Notes: generated by a model not told the origin, from the letters alone. 64,000 bases of DNA from Halalkalicoccus tibetensis (GCF_037996645.1 NZ_JBBMXV010000002.1:124001-188000), one strand, 5' to 3'; counted from the stretch's first letter, positions 20,340-29,219 are shown. Numbers and translations: made by a program.

Positions 20340-21146
20340 TTATACTCTCTCGCGCATGACGCGGGCGATCCGGTCGCCCGGACCCCGTCCGAGGGCGTGG
20401 ACCGACTTCGCGGCCGACTTCCCGACCTCGGCGGCCAGGTCCCAGGCCACGCGCTGGAGCTGTTCGGACCGGCTCCGCGACCAGCGGCCCGGATGGACGA
20501 GCAGGTAGAGCTGTTCGCAACCGTCGGACTCGAGGGCCGTGATCAGGTCGTCGGTCGTGTCGATCCGGCCGAACTCCGAGATCTCCGTGTCCCAGCTCCG
20601 GCCCGTATCGGAGACGTACGACGGCTTCCCCGGATCGCTGCTGCTCGTCTCGATCGAGAGATACGCCTCGCCGGCCAGGTCGTAGCGCTCGATCCCGTAC
20701 TCGCCGTGCCACATGTCGAGGTTGTGGTGGGACGACAGCGGGCTGCCGTGGGGGCAGATCGTCGTGACGTCGGCGTGCTCGCGAAAGCGCGCGAGGTTCC
20801 GCCCGAAGCGCTCGTGGGCCGCCTCGAAGTCGCCGCGGGCCTTCACCAGGTCCTCGTAGTGGTAGCCGACCTCGTGGCCCAGCGCCTCGGCCTCGGCGGC
20901 GACCTCGGGGCTGAACGTCGACGTCCGGTAGTAGTAGGTCGTCGAGACGTCCCGTTGGGCCTCCTCGCGGGCCATCGACCGGGCCGTCCCGACCTTCCGA
21001 TCGACGTCATGGCGGACGACGATCGTCGGCTCGTCGGGCTCGGGGCCGGTCACTCGGTCGTGGACGGTCCGAAACGTGTACCCGTTGTCGAGGGCCGCGT
21101 CGAGGAGTCGTCCGTAGTGTTCGAAGGTAAAATCACGGACATTCAT
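20340..21146 (-). CDS. NodB-like (polysaccharide deacetylase-fold) protein
   Basis: A 268-residue soluble protein. The motif VVRHDVDR resembles the metal-binding Asp pair of NodB/CE4 deacetylases. The later EVGYHYED and ICPHGSPLSSHHN supply candidate metal-ligand histidines. No signal peptide is seen, so it may act on a cytosolic sugar or nucleotide-sugar; the substrate is unknown. I chose the ATG at 21146, which lies about 28-38 bases after a TATA-rich palindrome, over the in-frame ATG at 21176. The C-terminal 60 residues are basic and helical. Confidence 0.75.
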   Translation of the reverse strand: MNVRDFTFEHYGRLLDAALDNGYTFRTVHDRVTGPEPDEPTIVVRHDVDRKVGTARSMAREEAQRDVSTTYYYRTSTFSPEVAAEAEALGHEVGYHYEDLVKARGDFEAAHERFGRNLARFREHADVTTICPHGSPLSSHHNLDMWHGEYGIERYDLAGEAYLSIETSSSDPGKPSYVSDTGRSWDTEISEFGRIDTTDDLITALESDGCEQLYLLVHPGRWSRSRSEQLQRVAWDLAAEVGKSAAKSVHALGRGPGDRIARVMRERV

Positions 21147-21178
21147 TCGCGTTCTGCATCCCAATTGTTCCCTCACCT

Positions 21179-21190
21179 ACATATATATGT
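21179..21190 (-). promoter_or_regulatory. TATA palindrome upstream of the NodB-like gene
   Basis: ACATATATATGT is a 12-base palindrome, 33-44 bases before the ATG at 21146 on the minus strand. It is the only strong TATA-like element in the 174 bases between this gene and the hypothetical protein at 21321. The remainder of that gap shows no ORF; it is noticeably less GC-rich than its surroundings. Confidence 0.5.
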
Positions 21191-21320
21191 GTCGTCTAAT
21201 TGACGTTCCGTTCTGAGGGAAAAAATCCGATGGATCCGATTAGATGCCGTTTGGTCCGAGTCAGCCGAGCGATATGTAGTCGTTAAGGCCGGGCTGTGGC
21301 CCGATGGGACGCTCCGCGGT

Positions 21321-21920
21321 TCAGTAGTCGAGCCAGTCGTCGCGCATGTCCTCGGTTTCTTCGGGGAGGTAGACCCGAGCAGCGGGGTGTTGGTCCGCGT
21401 CCTGAACGAGCCCGCCGTCCCGGCGGTCGTTCTCGAGGCGCGTTTTAGCCGTCTCGCGCTCGACGCCATCGATCACGATGATCGCGTCGAGCAGCAGCTG
21501 TTCGGGGACGCCGGTCCCCATGCCACCCCGCGGGGCGTTGGATTCGGTGGTCTCGGAGGAGGTGTCGTCCTCGATGACGGCGACGTACTCCCGGACGTCG
21601 TCGGTGTCCGCGAGCCGTTCGTGCCAGACCTTCGGGAAGATGCTCACCCGGTCGTCACCCAGCGCGTAGTAGGCGTCGGTGTCGTGCCATCGCTCCCCGT
21701 CCGAGAGGTTCTCCTCGATCGACGCGACGATCTGCCCCTCCGCGAACGGCAGGGCGGCGTCAGCCGCGACCGCCTCGTCGTACGCCTCGACGGTCTCGTG
21801 GGTGATCCCCGGTCCCTCGGGCCGGTGGAACCGCTCGATCATCCGGACCAGCTCCCGGACCGTGAGCGTCTCGCCGTGCTGTCGCGCCTCCTCGAGGACC
21901 TGCTCGCTCGTATCGGTCAT
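21321..21920 (-). CDS. Conserved hypothetical haloarchaeal protein
   Basis: A 199-residue acidic soluble protein that I do not recognise. It is rich in helix-forming residues at the N-terminus (EQVLEEARQHGETLTVRELV) and has FPKVWHERLADTDDVREYV in the middle. Near the C-terminus comes AIIVIDGVERETAKTRL, a helix that could bind nucleic acid or another protein. The start at 21920 is preferred over an in-frame ATG at 21929 because a TTTTATT box lies about 28 bases upstream of it (plus-strand 21946-21952). No operon partner is evident. Confidence 0.7.
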   Translation of the reverse strand: MTDTSEQVLEEARQHGETLTVRELVRMIERFHRPEGPGITHETVEAYDEAVAADAALPFAEGQIVASIEENLSDGERWHDTDAYYALGDDRVSIFPKVWHERLADTDDVREYVAVIEDDTSSETTESNAPRGGMGTGVPEQLLLDAIIVIDGVERETAKTRLENDRRDGGLVQDADQHPAARVYLPEETEDMRDDWLDY

Positions 21921-22271
21921 CGTCCACACCTACGGGGAAACGGAGAATAAAACCTCGGCCGGCAGCCGGAGCCCACCCGACGAACCCGGGGGCCCAGCGC
22001 GTTCCGCCCGCACCGACCCACGGTCCGCGGGGGACGACGAGAGACTCGCTGTCCCCCCATCTTCGTCTATGGACTCAGACGTTGGCGATTCTGTGAGACT
22101 CGCTTCGCTCGCCTCGCTGACTCTCAACGTCCTCGTCTATGGACTCAGACGTTGGCGATCCCTCGGGAACGCGGTCACTCCGCTTCGCTCCGTTCCCTGC
22201 TCCCGCTCGACAGGTACGCCGTCGCCTACGGCGACAGGCGCTGCCTGTCTCGCGGAAACAGCGAGGGACCG
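21921..22271. repeat. Gene-free stretch with direct repeats and hairpins
   Basis: No convincing gene. A 27-base sequence occurs twice, at 22063-22089 and 22133-22159 (70-base period). GACGTTG inside the first copy can pair with CAACGTC before the second, enclosing GAGA...TCTC. Further inverted repeats: GGGAACG (22165-22171) with CGTTCCC (22191-22197); GACAGG (22209-22214) with CCTGTC (22244-22249), enclosing the hairpin GTCGCC-TAC-GGCGAC (22221-22235). The 12 bases TCCCTCGGGAAC occur here and again in the 3' end of aspS. It looks like a pile-up of short hairpin units. Confidence 0.8.
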
Positions 22272-22300
22272 TCAGGGTGACAACCGCTGACGGTCCCTCG
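22262..22300 (-). terminator. Perfect 14-base hairpin across the aspS stop codon
   Basis: CGAGGGACCGTCAG (22262-22275) and CTGACGGTCCCTCG (22287-22300) are perfect inverted copies with an 11-base loop. The right arm is aspS coding sequence and the stop codon lies inside the left arm, so part of the gene end has been copied in reverse just past the stop. It can form a strong RNA hairpin at the end of the aspS transcript, but lacks the T-run of an archaeal terminator. Confidence 0.6.
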
Positions 22301-23573
22301 GGAACAGAACCGCCTCGCGGATGTTGCCCAGGTCGAGCATCGTCATCACGAGGCGCTCGACGCCGTAGGCCCAGCCCGCGTGGGGCGGCATCCCGTATTT
22401 GAACATCTTCGTGTAGTAGTCGAACTGCTCGGGGTCGAGCCCCTGGGCCTCGAACCCCTCGACGAGGTGGTCGTAGCGGTGTTCGCGCTGCCCGCCCGAG
22501 ACCAGCTCCATGCGCGGGTGCATCAGGTCGAACCCCTTCGAGAGCTCGGGCTCGTCGTCGTAGTCCTGGATGTAGAACGGCTTGATCTCGCTAGGCCAGT
22601 CGGTCACGAAGTAGTGTCCGCCGACGTCCTGTCCCAGCGCCTTCTCGCCCTCGGTGGGCAGGTCGTCGCCCCAGACGAGCTGTTCGTCGAGCTCGCCGGT
22701 GGCGTTGATCCGCTCGATGGCCTCCTCGTAGGAGAGGCGCGGGAACCCTTCCTCGGGGACCTCGAACTCCTCGTAGCCGAGCGTCTCGAGCTGTTTCTCA
22801 CAGTTCTCCGCGACGCCCTCGTAGGCCGCGAGCAGGGTGCGCTCGCAGGCGTCCATCGCCTCCTCGTGGTCGATGAACGCGCTCTCGAAGTCGATCATCG
22901 TCGCCTCGTTGAGGTGCCGGGGCGTGTTGTGCTCCTCGGCCCGGAAGATCGGGCCGACCTCGAAGACCCGTTCGAGCCCGGAGCCGACCATCAGCTGCTT
23001 GAACAGCTGGGGCGACTGGTTCATGAACGCCTCCTGGCCGAAGTAGGTGATCGGGAACAGTTCCGTACCGCCCTCGGTCCCCGTGGCGACGATCTTCGGC
23101 GTGTTGATCTCCGTACAGCCGATCTCGCGGAAGCTCTCCCTGACTGCTCGGAGGACCTCCGCGCGGATCTCGAAGAGCGCCTTCGTCTCCTCCTTTCGGA
23201 GGTCGAGGGTGCGGTTGTCGAGCCGCGTCGAGAGCTCGGCGTCGACCTTCCCGGAGGGGTCGAGGGGTAGTTCGGGCTCGGCCTCCGCGATCACGTCGAG
23301 TTCCTCGGGCGTGACCTCGACGCCGGTGGGTGCGCGGGGCTCCTCCTCGACCGCGCCGGTCACGGAGACGACGCTCTCCCGGGCGAGATCGAGGCCCGTT
23401 TCGACGAGATCCTCGTCCATCTCCTCTTTCTCGAACTTGATCTGGATCTTCCCGCTCGTATCGCGAAGGATGAGAAAGGCGATGCCGCCGAGGTCGCGGA
23501 TCTCGTGGACCCAGCCCGCGACCGTGGCGTGGTCGCCGGGTTCGGCGTCCGCGGTGTAGGTTCGGTCCTGCAT
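22272..23573 (-). CDS. aspS: Aspartate-tRNA ligase, archaeal type
   Basis: A 433-residue class IIb aminoacyl-tRNA synthetase. The N-terminal OB-fold anticodon domain ([21 protein letters not shown]) is followed by the catalytic core. It has motif 2 ([21 protein letters not shown]) and motif 3 near the end ([14 protein letters not shown]). There is no bacterial GAD insert, which is normal for archaea. Archaeal AspRS is often non-discriminating, also charging tRNA-Asn; the presence of gatB in this window is compatible with an amidotransferase route but does not decide it. It follows the GGGP synthase gene after 48 bases. Confidence 0.95.
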   Translation of the reverse strand: MQDRTYTADAEPGDHATVAGWVHEIRDLGGIAFLILRDTSGKIQIKFEKEEMDEDLVETGLDLARESVVSVTGAVEEEPRAPTGVEVTPEELDVIAEAEPELPLDPSGKVDAELSTRLDNRTLDLRKEETKALFEIRAEVLRAVRESFREIGCTEINTPKIVATGTEGGTELFPITYFGQEAFMNQSPQLFKQLMVGSGLERVFEVGPIFRAEEHNTPRHLNEATMIDFESAFIDHEEAMDACERTLLAAYEGVAENCEKQLETLGYEEFEVPEEGFPRLSYEEAIERINATGELDEQLVWGDDLPTEGEKALGQDVGGHYFVTDWPSEIKPFYIQDYDDEPELSKGFDLMHPRMELVSGGQREHRYDHLVEGFEAQGLDPEQFDYYTKMFKYGMPPHAGWAYGVERLVMTMLDLGNIREAVLFPRDRQRLSP

Positions 23574-23621
23574 ACGGCCCCGTTCTCCGGGCGGGACTTA
23601 AACGTCGTCGGTTCCCGCCGC

Positions 23622-24335
23622 TCAGATCCGCTGGGCCGTCGCGTCCGTCGCGCCCTCGACGGTCTCCTCGACGGCCTCACAGCCCTCCTCGTGCAGCAGG
23701 TCCCCGACCACGATCACGTCGGCGTGCTGGGCCATCGTGTTCGCCGACTCGTAGTCGTGAATGCCGCCGCCGTAGAACAGCGTCGCCTCGTCGAGCGCCT
23801 CGCTCGCGGCCTTCACTTTCTCAGGATCGCCGAAGGTGCCCGAGTACTCGATGTAGACGATCGGCTGGCCGAACATGTGTTCGGCGAGTTCGGCGTAGGC
23901 GGCGACGTCCTCGGCCGTCTGGTCGCAGTCGGCCTCGGTGAGCTCGGCGACGCTCGCGTCGGGGTTGAGCACGATGTACGCCTCGGTGAACGTGCGATCC
24001 CAGTCGATCTCGTCGAGGCGGACCCACTCCTTGTGCGCGCCGACGACCCACGAGACGTCGCCCGCGTTGAAGACGGTCGGAACGAGATAGCCGTCAAGCG
24101 CGTCGTCGTCGACGACCACCGCGGGGTTCGAGGGCTCCTGATAGAGCGCCACGTCGTACTTCGCGCAGGCGTCGATGACCGCCTGCATCTTCTCCTCGGT
24201 CATGTCGAGGGTCCCCCCGATCTCGAGGGCGTCGGTCCCGGTCCGACAGACGTCCTCGAAGCTGTCGCCCGGGGCGAGCTCCTTGTCGGGATCGACCTTG
24301 ACGATGTGATCCCAGTCGGTCCACGCTTCGCTCAT
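23622..24335 (-). CDS. Phosphoglycerol geranylgeranyltransferase (GGGP synthase)
   Basis: A 237-residue TIM-barrel enzyme of the PcrB/GGGPS family. It joins geranylgeranyl diphosphate to sn-glycerol-1-phosphate, forming the first ether bond of archaeal membrane lipids. Family features are [11 protein letters not shown] at the N-terminus, [27 protein letters not shown], and the phosphate-binding [10 protein letters not shown] and [10 protein letters not shown] near the C-terminus. Its length is normal. It leads a likely two-gene operon with aspS. Confidence 0.94.
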   Translation of the reverse strand: MSEAWTDWDHIVKVDPDKELAPGDSFEDVCRTGTDALEIGGTLDMTEEKMQAVIDACAKYDVALYQEPSNPAVVVDDDALDGYLVPTVFNAGDVSWVVGAHKEWVRLDEIDWDRTFTEAYIVLNPDASVAELTEADCDQTAEDVAAYAELAEHMFGQPIVYIEYSGTFGDPEKVKAASEALDEATLFYGGGIHDYESANTMAQHADVIVVGDLLHEEGCEAVEETVEGATDATAQRI

Positions 24336-24461
24336 ACGGACTCAATTCAAAGGACGCGCTAAAACCCCTTCGGTGGGGTTCGGGACCCGTAACGGATCGG
24401 GGACGAATCCCCATGGTTTCTTACTTGGCCGATGTCCGGAATCGAAACGATCGCGGACCTT

Positions 24462-24599
24462 TTATTCCCGTGCGAGTTCCTCGTACAGCTCCTCGTGGTC
24501 GTCGATGTCCTTCCGGGCGAGGAACCGAACGAGACGGCGCCGATTCTCCTGCTGGGAGGGATGGTCGTCCGAATCGACGCCGCGTTCGTCGGTGGCCAT
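24462..24599 (-). CDS. 45-residue ORF coupled to doc, candidate antitoxin
   Basis: A short ORF whose ATG lies 2 bases after the doc stop codon, the classical sign of translational coupling. It encodes 45 residues: a disordered, polar N-terminus, then a basic/acidic amphipathic helix ending RRRLVRFLARKDIDDHEELY plus EELARE. I recognise no antitoxin family. Its position as doc's only neighbour on that strand, with no gene upstream of doc, makes it the candidate antitoxin. Its tail resembles that of the 30-residue ORF at 49772, next to a broken Fic/Doc gene. Confidence 0.6.
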   Translation of the reverse strand: MATDERGVDSDDHPSQQENRRRLVRFLARKDIDDHEELYEELARE

Positions 24600-24601
24600 T
24601 C

Positions 24602-25105
24602 TCAATTGGACGTACCGTCTTCGTCGACATAACCGTTGTCCTCGGACGGGAAACCGATCGAGTCGTCTAGGAGGACGGCGTATGCATCGCGATATTCCGA
24701 GGACAGGGGAGTGACGTGTGTCCGAAGATATGTGAGCACCCCCTCCCGGCCGACCGCTTCCGAATCGGTCGCGAACGCTTTGAGGATCGTCTTCACCTCA
24801 CGATCGTACTCGAACGCACGGCCGTTGAGGGCGTAGAAGACGGTCGTCGAGGCCAGTGCCGTCCGCTTGTTGCCGTCGACGAACGGGTGGTTCGAGACGA
24901 GGAGCCGGAGGAGTTGAAACGCCTTTTCGTGAATCGTCTCCGGAACCCGACCGAAGTGCCCTTCGCGGACGAACTCGATAACGTAATCGACGTCCCCGCG
25001 CGAGGACACGCCGGGTTCGGTAGCGTCGTTCGACTCGACGATGACCTCGTGGATCGTAAGCACGTCCTCGCTGGTGAGATGCTCGATCGCTTCGTCACGC
25101 GCCAT
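24602..25105 (-). CDS. doc: Doc-type toxin (Fic/DOC family)
   Basis: A 167-residue Fic-fold protein. The active-site motif HPFVDGNKRTA (about residues 73-83) matches the Doc form HxFxDxNKR, which in P1 Doc phosphorylates EF-Tu, rather than the AMP-transferring HPFxxGNGR of true Fic enzymes. No inhibitory helix motif (S/T)xxxE(G/N) is obvious in the chain, so inhibition should come from a partner. The classical Phd-like antitoxin upstream is missing: only about 98 bases separate it from the divergent DUF2237 gene. A 45-residue ORF follows 2 bases downstream. Confidence 0.85.
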   Translation of the reverse strand: MARDEAIEHLTSEDVLTIHEVIVESNDATEPGVSSRGDVDYVIEFVREGHFGRVPETIHEKAFQLLRLLVSNHPFVDGNKRTALASTTVFYALNGRAFEYDREVKTILKAFATDSEAVGREGVLTYLRTHVTPLSSEYRDAYAVLLDDSIGFPSEDNGYVDEDGTSN

Positions 25106-25203
25106 CGAGTTGCTGTCCGTCGTCGGCCGATAAGTAACTCCGCATCCTACTGATGCTGGTCACGAGTAGCCACCGTTTTCCCGCCTCGACCGAACCCACA
25201 CAC

Positions 25204-25605
25204 ATGAGCGAGGAGGACACCGAGCGCAACGTCTACGGCACCGAGCTGCGCCCCTGTGGCGGGGACCCCGAGACGGGCTTCCTGCGCGACGGCCACTGCC
25301 GACACCTCCGGCGGGACCCGGGGCGCCACGAGGTCTGTGCGGTGCTGACCGAGGGGTTCCTCCAGTTCAGCAAAGCGCAGGGCAACGACCTCGTGACGCC
25401 CCAGCCCGAGATGAACTTCCCCGGGCTGGAAGCGGGCGACCGCTGGTGTCTCTGCCTGCCCCGCTGGATCGAGGCCCGCGAGGCCGGACGCGCACCGCCG
25501 ATCGTGCTCGAGGCGACCCACGAGCGCGCGCTCGACGAGATCGAGCCCGACACGCTCCGGGAGTACGAGTACGACCCGCATACCGAAGACACGCGGGGCG
25601 AGTGA
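25204..25605 (+). CDS. DUF2237 family protein
   Basis: A 133-residue soluble protein with the DUF2237 pattern. It begins NVYGTELRPCGGDPETGFLRDG, split by a cysteine, then CRHLRRDPGRHEVCAVLT, QGNDLVTPQPEMNFPGL and GDRWCLCLPRWIEA, and ends with conserved VLEATHERALDEI. The family has no established function. Several conserved cysteines suggest metal binding or redox sensitivity. I chose the ATG at 25204 because the conserved region starts there; the frame is open from 25153. It converges on topA with a 9-base gap. Confidence 0.88.
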   Translation: MSEEDTERNVYGTELRPCGGDPETGFLRDGHCRHLRRDPGRHEVCAVLTEGFLQFSKAQGNDLVTPQPEMNFPGLEAGDRWCLCLPRWIEAREAGRAPPIVLEATHERALDEIEPDTLREYEYDPHTEDTRGE

Positions 25606-25614
25606 GAACGGTCC

Positions 25615-28182
25615 TCAGCCGGCTTTCGCCTGCCACTCGCGCACGCGGTCGGCGCTGATCCCCTCGACCTCGTCGGCGACCGCCCCGGCCTCCGCGTCCT
25701 TGAGGTCGCTGAGGCTCTCGACGCCCGCCGCGGCGAGCTTCTCGGCGGTCTTCGCGCCGAGCCCCTCGAGCGACTCGAGGTCGGTCCCCGAGTCGCTCTC
25801 CCTGGCCTGGTACTCGCGGTAGTTACAGATCGGACAGCCCAGCTCCCAGGGCTCGTCGCCCGAGTGGACGCGAAGTTCGGGAAGCCCGTGTTCCTCGCAG
25901 TGCTCGTCGGTGATCTCGATCTCGCCCCGCCGGGGCAGTGGCAGCGAGTAGTCGCAGTCGGGATAGCGCGTACAGCCCACGAGCCGCGAGCCGTTCCGGA
26001 GCTGCTTGATCGCGAGCTCCCCGCCGTCGGCCTCGACGGGCTGGCCGTCGTCGTCGCCGGCGATCGCTTCGGGGTTCTCGCCGTCGCGCTCGCTCGGCGG
26101 GATCGCACCCTCCCCACACTCGGGACAGGCGCCGATGACCCGGTCTTCCTCCTCGTCGGCCTCGTCGGCCTTACACTGTGGGCAGCCGTGGACGAACGTC
26201 CCCCGGCCCGCGAGCATCTTCACGTGGCGCAGGTCGTGCTCCTCGCAGGTCTCGTCCAGGATGAGCGGCTTGCCCGTGTTGGGCAGTGGAAGCGTGTACT
26301 CGCAGTCGGGGTAGCCGTCACAGCCCACGAAATACGACCCCCGCCGGGATCGACGAACCAGCAGGTCGTGGCCCGATTCGGGACACGGCCCCAGCGTCTT
26401 GTCGGCCTTCAGCGACTGCTGGAGGTGGTCGCCGATCTCCTCCCGGGACTCCATCAGGTCGTCGAACACCCGCTCGAGCATCTCGCGGGACTCGCCGGCC
26501 ACCTCGTCCAAGTCCTTCTCGCCGGCGGCGATCGCGGCCATGTCCTCCTCGAGCTGGGCGGTCATCGCCTCGCTCACCACGCGGTCTGCGTACTCCTCGC
26601 CGGCCTCGACGACCGCCGTCGCCAGTTTGGTGGGGCGTGGCGGGTCGTTCTCGATGTAGCCCCGGTCGTAGAGCTTCTCGATCGTGTTGTGTCTCGTACT
26701 CTTCGTGCCGATCCCCATCGACTCCATCGTCTCGATCAGGCGCGACTGCCCGTATCTCCGCGGCGGCTGGGTCTCCTTGTCGTCGATCGTGACCTCCTCG
26801 AGGGCGAGGGTCTCGCCCTCCTCGACGTCGGGCACGAAGTTCTCGTTGGTGCTGAAGTAGGGGTAGACGGCGTGGTAGCCCGGCTCGACGAGGCGTTTCC
26901 CGTTGGCCTTCAGGCGGTGCTCGCCGACCGCGAGGACGACCTTGAGGTGCTCCCAGCGGGCGTCGTCGGCGACCGTCGCGAAGAAGCGCCGGACGACCAG
27001 CTCGTAGACCTCCCACTCCGCGTCCGAGAGCTCGCCCTTCGTCGGCAGCTCCTCGGTGGGATGGATCGGCGGGTGGTCAGTCGTCTCCTCGTCACCCTCC
27101 GTGGGGCTGATGTCGTCGCGTTCGAGCAGGGTTTCGGCGTCCTCGCCGAACGTCCGGTTGCCCGTGAACGCTGAGAGCAGCTCCCGGGGGTCGAGGTCCT
27201 CCGGGTAAACGGTGTTATCAGTACGAGGATAGGTGATGTAGCCCGCGGTGTAGAGGTCCTCGGCGATGCTCATCGCGCGCTTCGCCGAGTAGCCGATCGA
27301 GCTCGCCGCGCGGATGAACTGGGTGGTGTTGAAGGGCGCGGGCGGCGCGTCGGTCCGCGTCCGCCGGGAGACCGACTCGACGCCCGCCTCGCTGGCCTCG
27401 TTCAGTGTCTCGTAGACCGTCTCCGCGCGCTCCTCGTCCCAGACGCGCTCGGCCTCGTTGCCGTCCTCGTCCAGATAGTAGTACTGGGCGTCGAAGGTCT
27501 CCTCCTTTTTGGCGACGTCGGCGAAGATCTCCCAGTAGGACTCGGGGTCGAACGCCTCGATCTCGCGTTCGCGATCGACGATCAGCTTCAGCGTGGGGGT
27601 CTGGACCCTGCCCACCGAGATGAAGTCGTCGCCGAGCTGGCGCGCCGAAAGCGAGAGGAAGCGGGTCAGTGCCGCCCCCCAGACGAGGTCGATGATCTGG
27701 CGGGCCTCGCCCGCCGCGGCCAGATCGAAGTCGATCTCGTCGGGGTCGTCGAACGCCTTTCGCACCTCGCCCTCGGTGATCGAGGAGAAGCGCACCCGGT
27801 CGATCTCGGCGTCCTCGTTGACGTCGCGGACGATCTCGTAGGCCTCCTTGCCGATGAGCTCGCCCTCGCGGTCGTAGTCGGTCGCGATCGTCACGCGGTT
27901 CGCATCGCGCGAGAGCAGGCGAACGGTTCGGACGATGTTCTCCTGGGTGGCGGTCTTCTCGACGTCGGCGCCGATCAGCTCGACGGGCTCGACGTCCCGC
28001 CAGTCGGAGTACTCCGAGGGGAAGTCGACGGCGACGACGTGGCCCGACAGGCCGATACAGCGTGTCCCGCCCCAGCGATAGACGTTCACGCCGTTCTTCC
28101 GCTCGACCTCGGCCGAGTCGCCGCTGAGGATGGCGGCGATCCGGCGGGCGGCGTTGTCCTTCTCGGTGATGATCAGGTCCAT
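25615..28182 (-). CDS. topA: DNA topoisomerase I (type IA)
   Basis: An 855-residue enzyme that relaxes negatively supercoiled DNA. The Toprim domain starts at residue 1 with Glu7 in ITEKDNAARRIA and the metal triad ATDYDREGE at about 100-108. The catalytic tyrosine is Tyr318 in GYITYPRTDNT. C-terminal zinc-ribbon repeats follow, with four CPxC/CxxH-like modules between about 590 and 790, and a final helix-hairpin-helix domain (DLESLEGLGAKTAEKLAAAG). This long C-terminus is usual for haloarchaeal enzymes. It is divergent from the PAP2 gene. Confidence 0.95.
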   Translation of the reverse strand: MDLIITEKDNAARRIAAILSGDSAEVERKNGVNVYRWGGTRCIGLSGHVVAVDFPSEYSDWRDVEPVELIGADVEKTATQENIVRTVRLLSRDANRVTIATDYDREGELIGKEAYEIVRDVNEDAEIDRVRFSSITEGEVRKAFDDPDEIDFDLAAAGEARQIIDLVWGAALTRFLSLSARQLGDDFISVGRVQTPTLKLIVDREREIEAFDPESYWEIFADVAKKEETFDAQYYYLDEDGNEAERVWDEERAETVYETLNEASEAGVESVSRRTRTDAPPAPFNTTQFIRAASSIGYSAKRAMSIAEDLYTAGYITYPRTDNTVYPEDLDPRELLSAFTGNRTFGEDAETLLERDDISPTEGDEETTDHPPIHPTEELPTKGELSDAEWEVYELVVRRFFATVADDARWEHLKVVLAVGEHRLKANGKRLVEPGYHAVYPYFSTNENFVPDVEEGETLALEEVTIDDKETQPPRRYGQSRLIETMESMGIGTKSTRHNTIEKLYDRGYIENDPPRPTKLATAVVEAGEEYADRVVSEAMTAQLEEDMAAIAAGEKDLDEVAGESREMLERVFDDLMESREEIGDHLQQSLKADKTLGPCPESGHDLLVRRSRRGSYFVGCDGYPDCEYTLPLPNTGKPLILDETCEEHDLRHVKMLAGRGTFVHGCPQCKADEADEEEDRVIGACPECGEGAIPPSERDGENPEAIAGDDDGQPVEADGGELAIKQLRNGSRLVGCTRYPDCDYSLPLPRRGEIEITDEHCEEHGLPELRVHSGDEPWELGCPICNYREYQARESDSGTDLESLEGLGAKTAEKLAAAGVESLSDLKDAEAGAVADEVEGISADRVREWQAKAG

Positions 28183-28276
28183 GACGGGGGTTGGCGTCGG
28201 TACGCCGAGGCGGGGCCTAAACGTTTCGCGTCGGGGAACCGGGAACTTATTCCGCCGAGCGGCATACGAGCGAGCG

Positions 28277-29170
28277 ATGAACTACGGGGCGGCAGTCGAC
28301 GGCGCCCGGGAGGTCCTGTTCGGGACCGGGGTGATCCGATCGGTCCGCGAGCTGCTGCCGGCCCCGCTGGTCGAGGCGGCCGGCCCCGTGACCCACCTCG
28401 GCGATGGCGCGCTGCTCGGCGCGCTCGCCGTCGTGCTCTACTGGCTGGGCGGCGACCGGCGCCGGGAGTACGCCTACGCGCTCGGCGTCGGGCTGGGCGC
28501 GTTCGCGCTCGTCAGCGGACTGAAGGCGCTGTTCGTCCACCCCCGCCCGCCCGAGAACGTCTGGCTCGCCGCCGAGGCGAACTACGGCTTCCCGAGCGCC
28601 CACGCGCTGGGATCGACCGTCGTCCTCGGCGTGCTCGCGTACGTCGGCCGGGTCGGCTCCCGACGGGCGCGCTATCTCGCCGCCGCCGGGCTCGTCGCGG
28701 TTATCTCGCTCTCGCGGGTCGTCCTCGGCGTCCACTTCCCGGGCGACGTGCTCGGCGGGATCGCCATCGGCCTCGCCTATCTCGCGCTGATGGTTCGCTA
28801 CGCCGACCGGAACCCCGAGCGGGCGTTCGCGGTCGCCTTCGGCCTCGCCGTCGTCATGGCGATCGCCGCCCCCAACCAGTACACGACGGCCACCCTCGGG
28901 GGGACCGCTGGTGCGCTGGTCGGCTGGCATCTCGTTCGCGACGGGGCGACCTCGCCCGCCGCGGTCGGCCTCGCGGGTGCGGTGGTCGTCGCGATACCGA
29001 TCGGGGTGGTCGCCGCGGGCCTCGCCAGCGGGTTCGCCCCGGTGGCGGAGACCGTCGGGTTCGCGCTCGTCGCCGCCGGCGTCCTCCTCGCGCCGGCCGT
29101 CGCGGCCAGGATCGAGGCGGTAGTCGGGATCGAGGACCGTCTCGGCCGATCGGAGCGCTCGGGACAGTGA
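28277..29170 (+). CDS. PAP2 family membrane phosphatase
   Basis: A 297-residue membrane protein of the phosphatidic acid phosphatase 2 superfamily. The three phosphatase motifs are present: KALFVHPRPP (motif 1), YGFPSAHALGST (motif 2, with the catalytic histidine) and SRVVLGVHFPGDVLGG (motif 3, nucleophilic histidine). The second half has more hydrophobic segments than a minimal PAP2 protein. It probably removes phosphate from an isoprenoid or glycerol-phosphate lipid. The next gene (YihY) begins 49 bases downstream on the same strand. Confidence 0.92.
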   Translation: MNYGAAVDGAREVLFGTGVIRSVRELLPAPLVEAAGPVTHLGDGALLGALAVVLYWLGGDRRREYAYALGVGLGAFALVSGLKALFVHPRPPENVWLAAEANYGFPSAHALGSTVVLGVLAYVGRVGSRRARYLAAAGLVAVISLSRVVLGVHFPGDVLGGIAIGLAYLALMVRYADRNPERAFAVAFGLAVVMAIAAPNQYTTATLGGTAGALVGWHLVRDGATSPAAVGLAGAVVVAIPIGVVAAGLASGFAPVAETVGFALVAAGVLLAPAVAARIEAVVGIEDRLGRSERSGQ

Positions 29171-29219
29171 GACGCCATACGCCCGCCGCGGCCCCGATGT
29201 GGCGAACGGGGGTGGCGCG

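Noticed and set aside
21921-22271. A CRISPR array or small gene in the repeat-rich stretch after aspS
   Set aside because: Only two copies of one 27-base repeat occur, spacers are not regular, and the short frames have no protein-like composition.
24413-24714. Plus-strand frames opposite the doc partner ORF
   Set aside because: They lack conserved features and overlap the ORF coupled to doc, which has the better start context.
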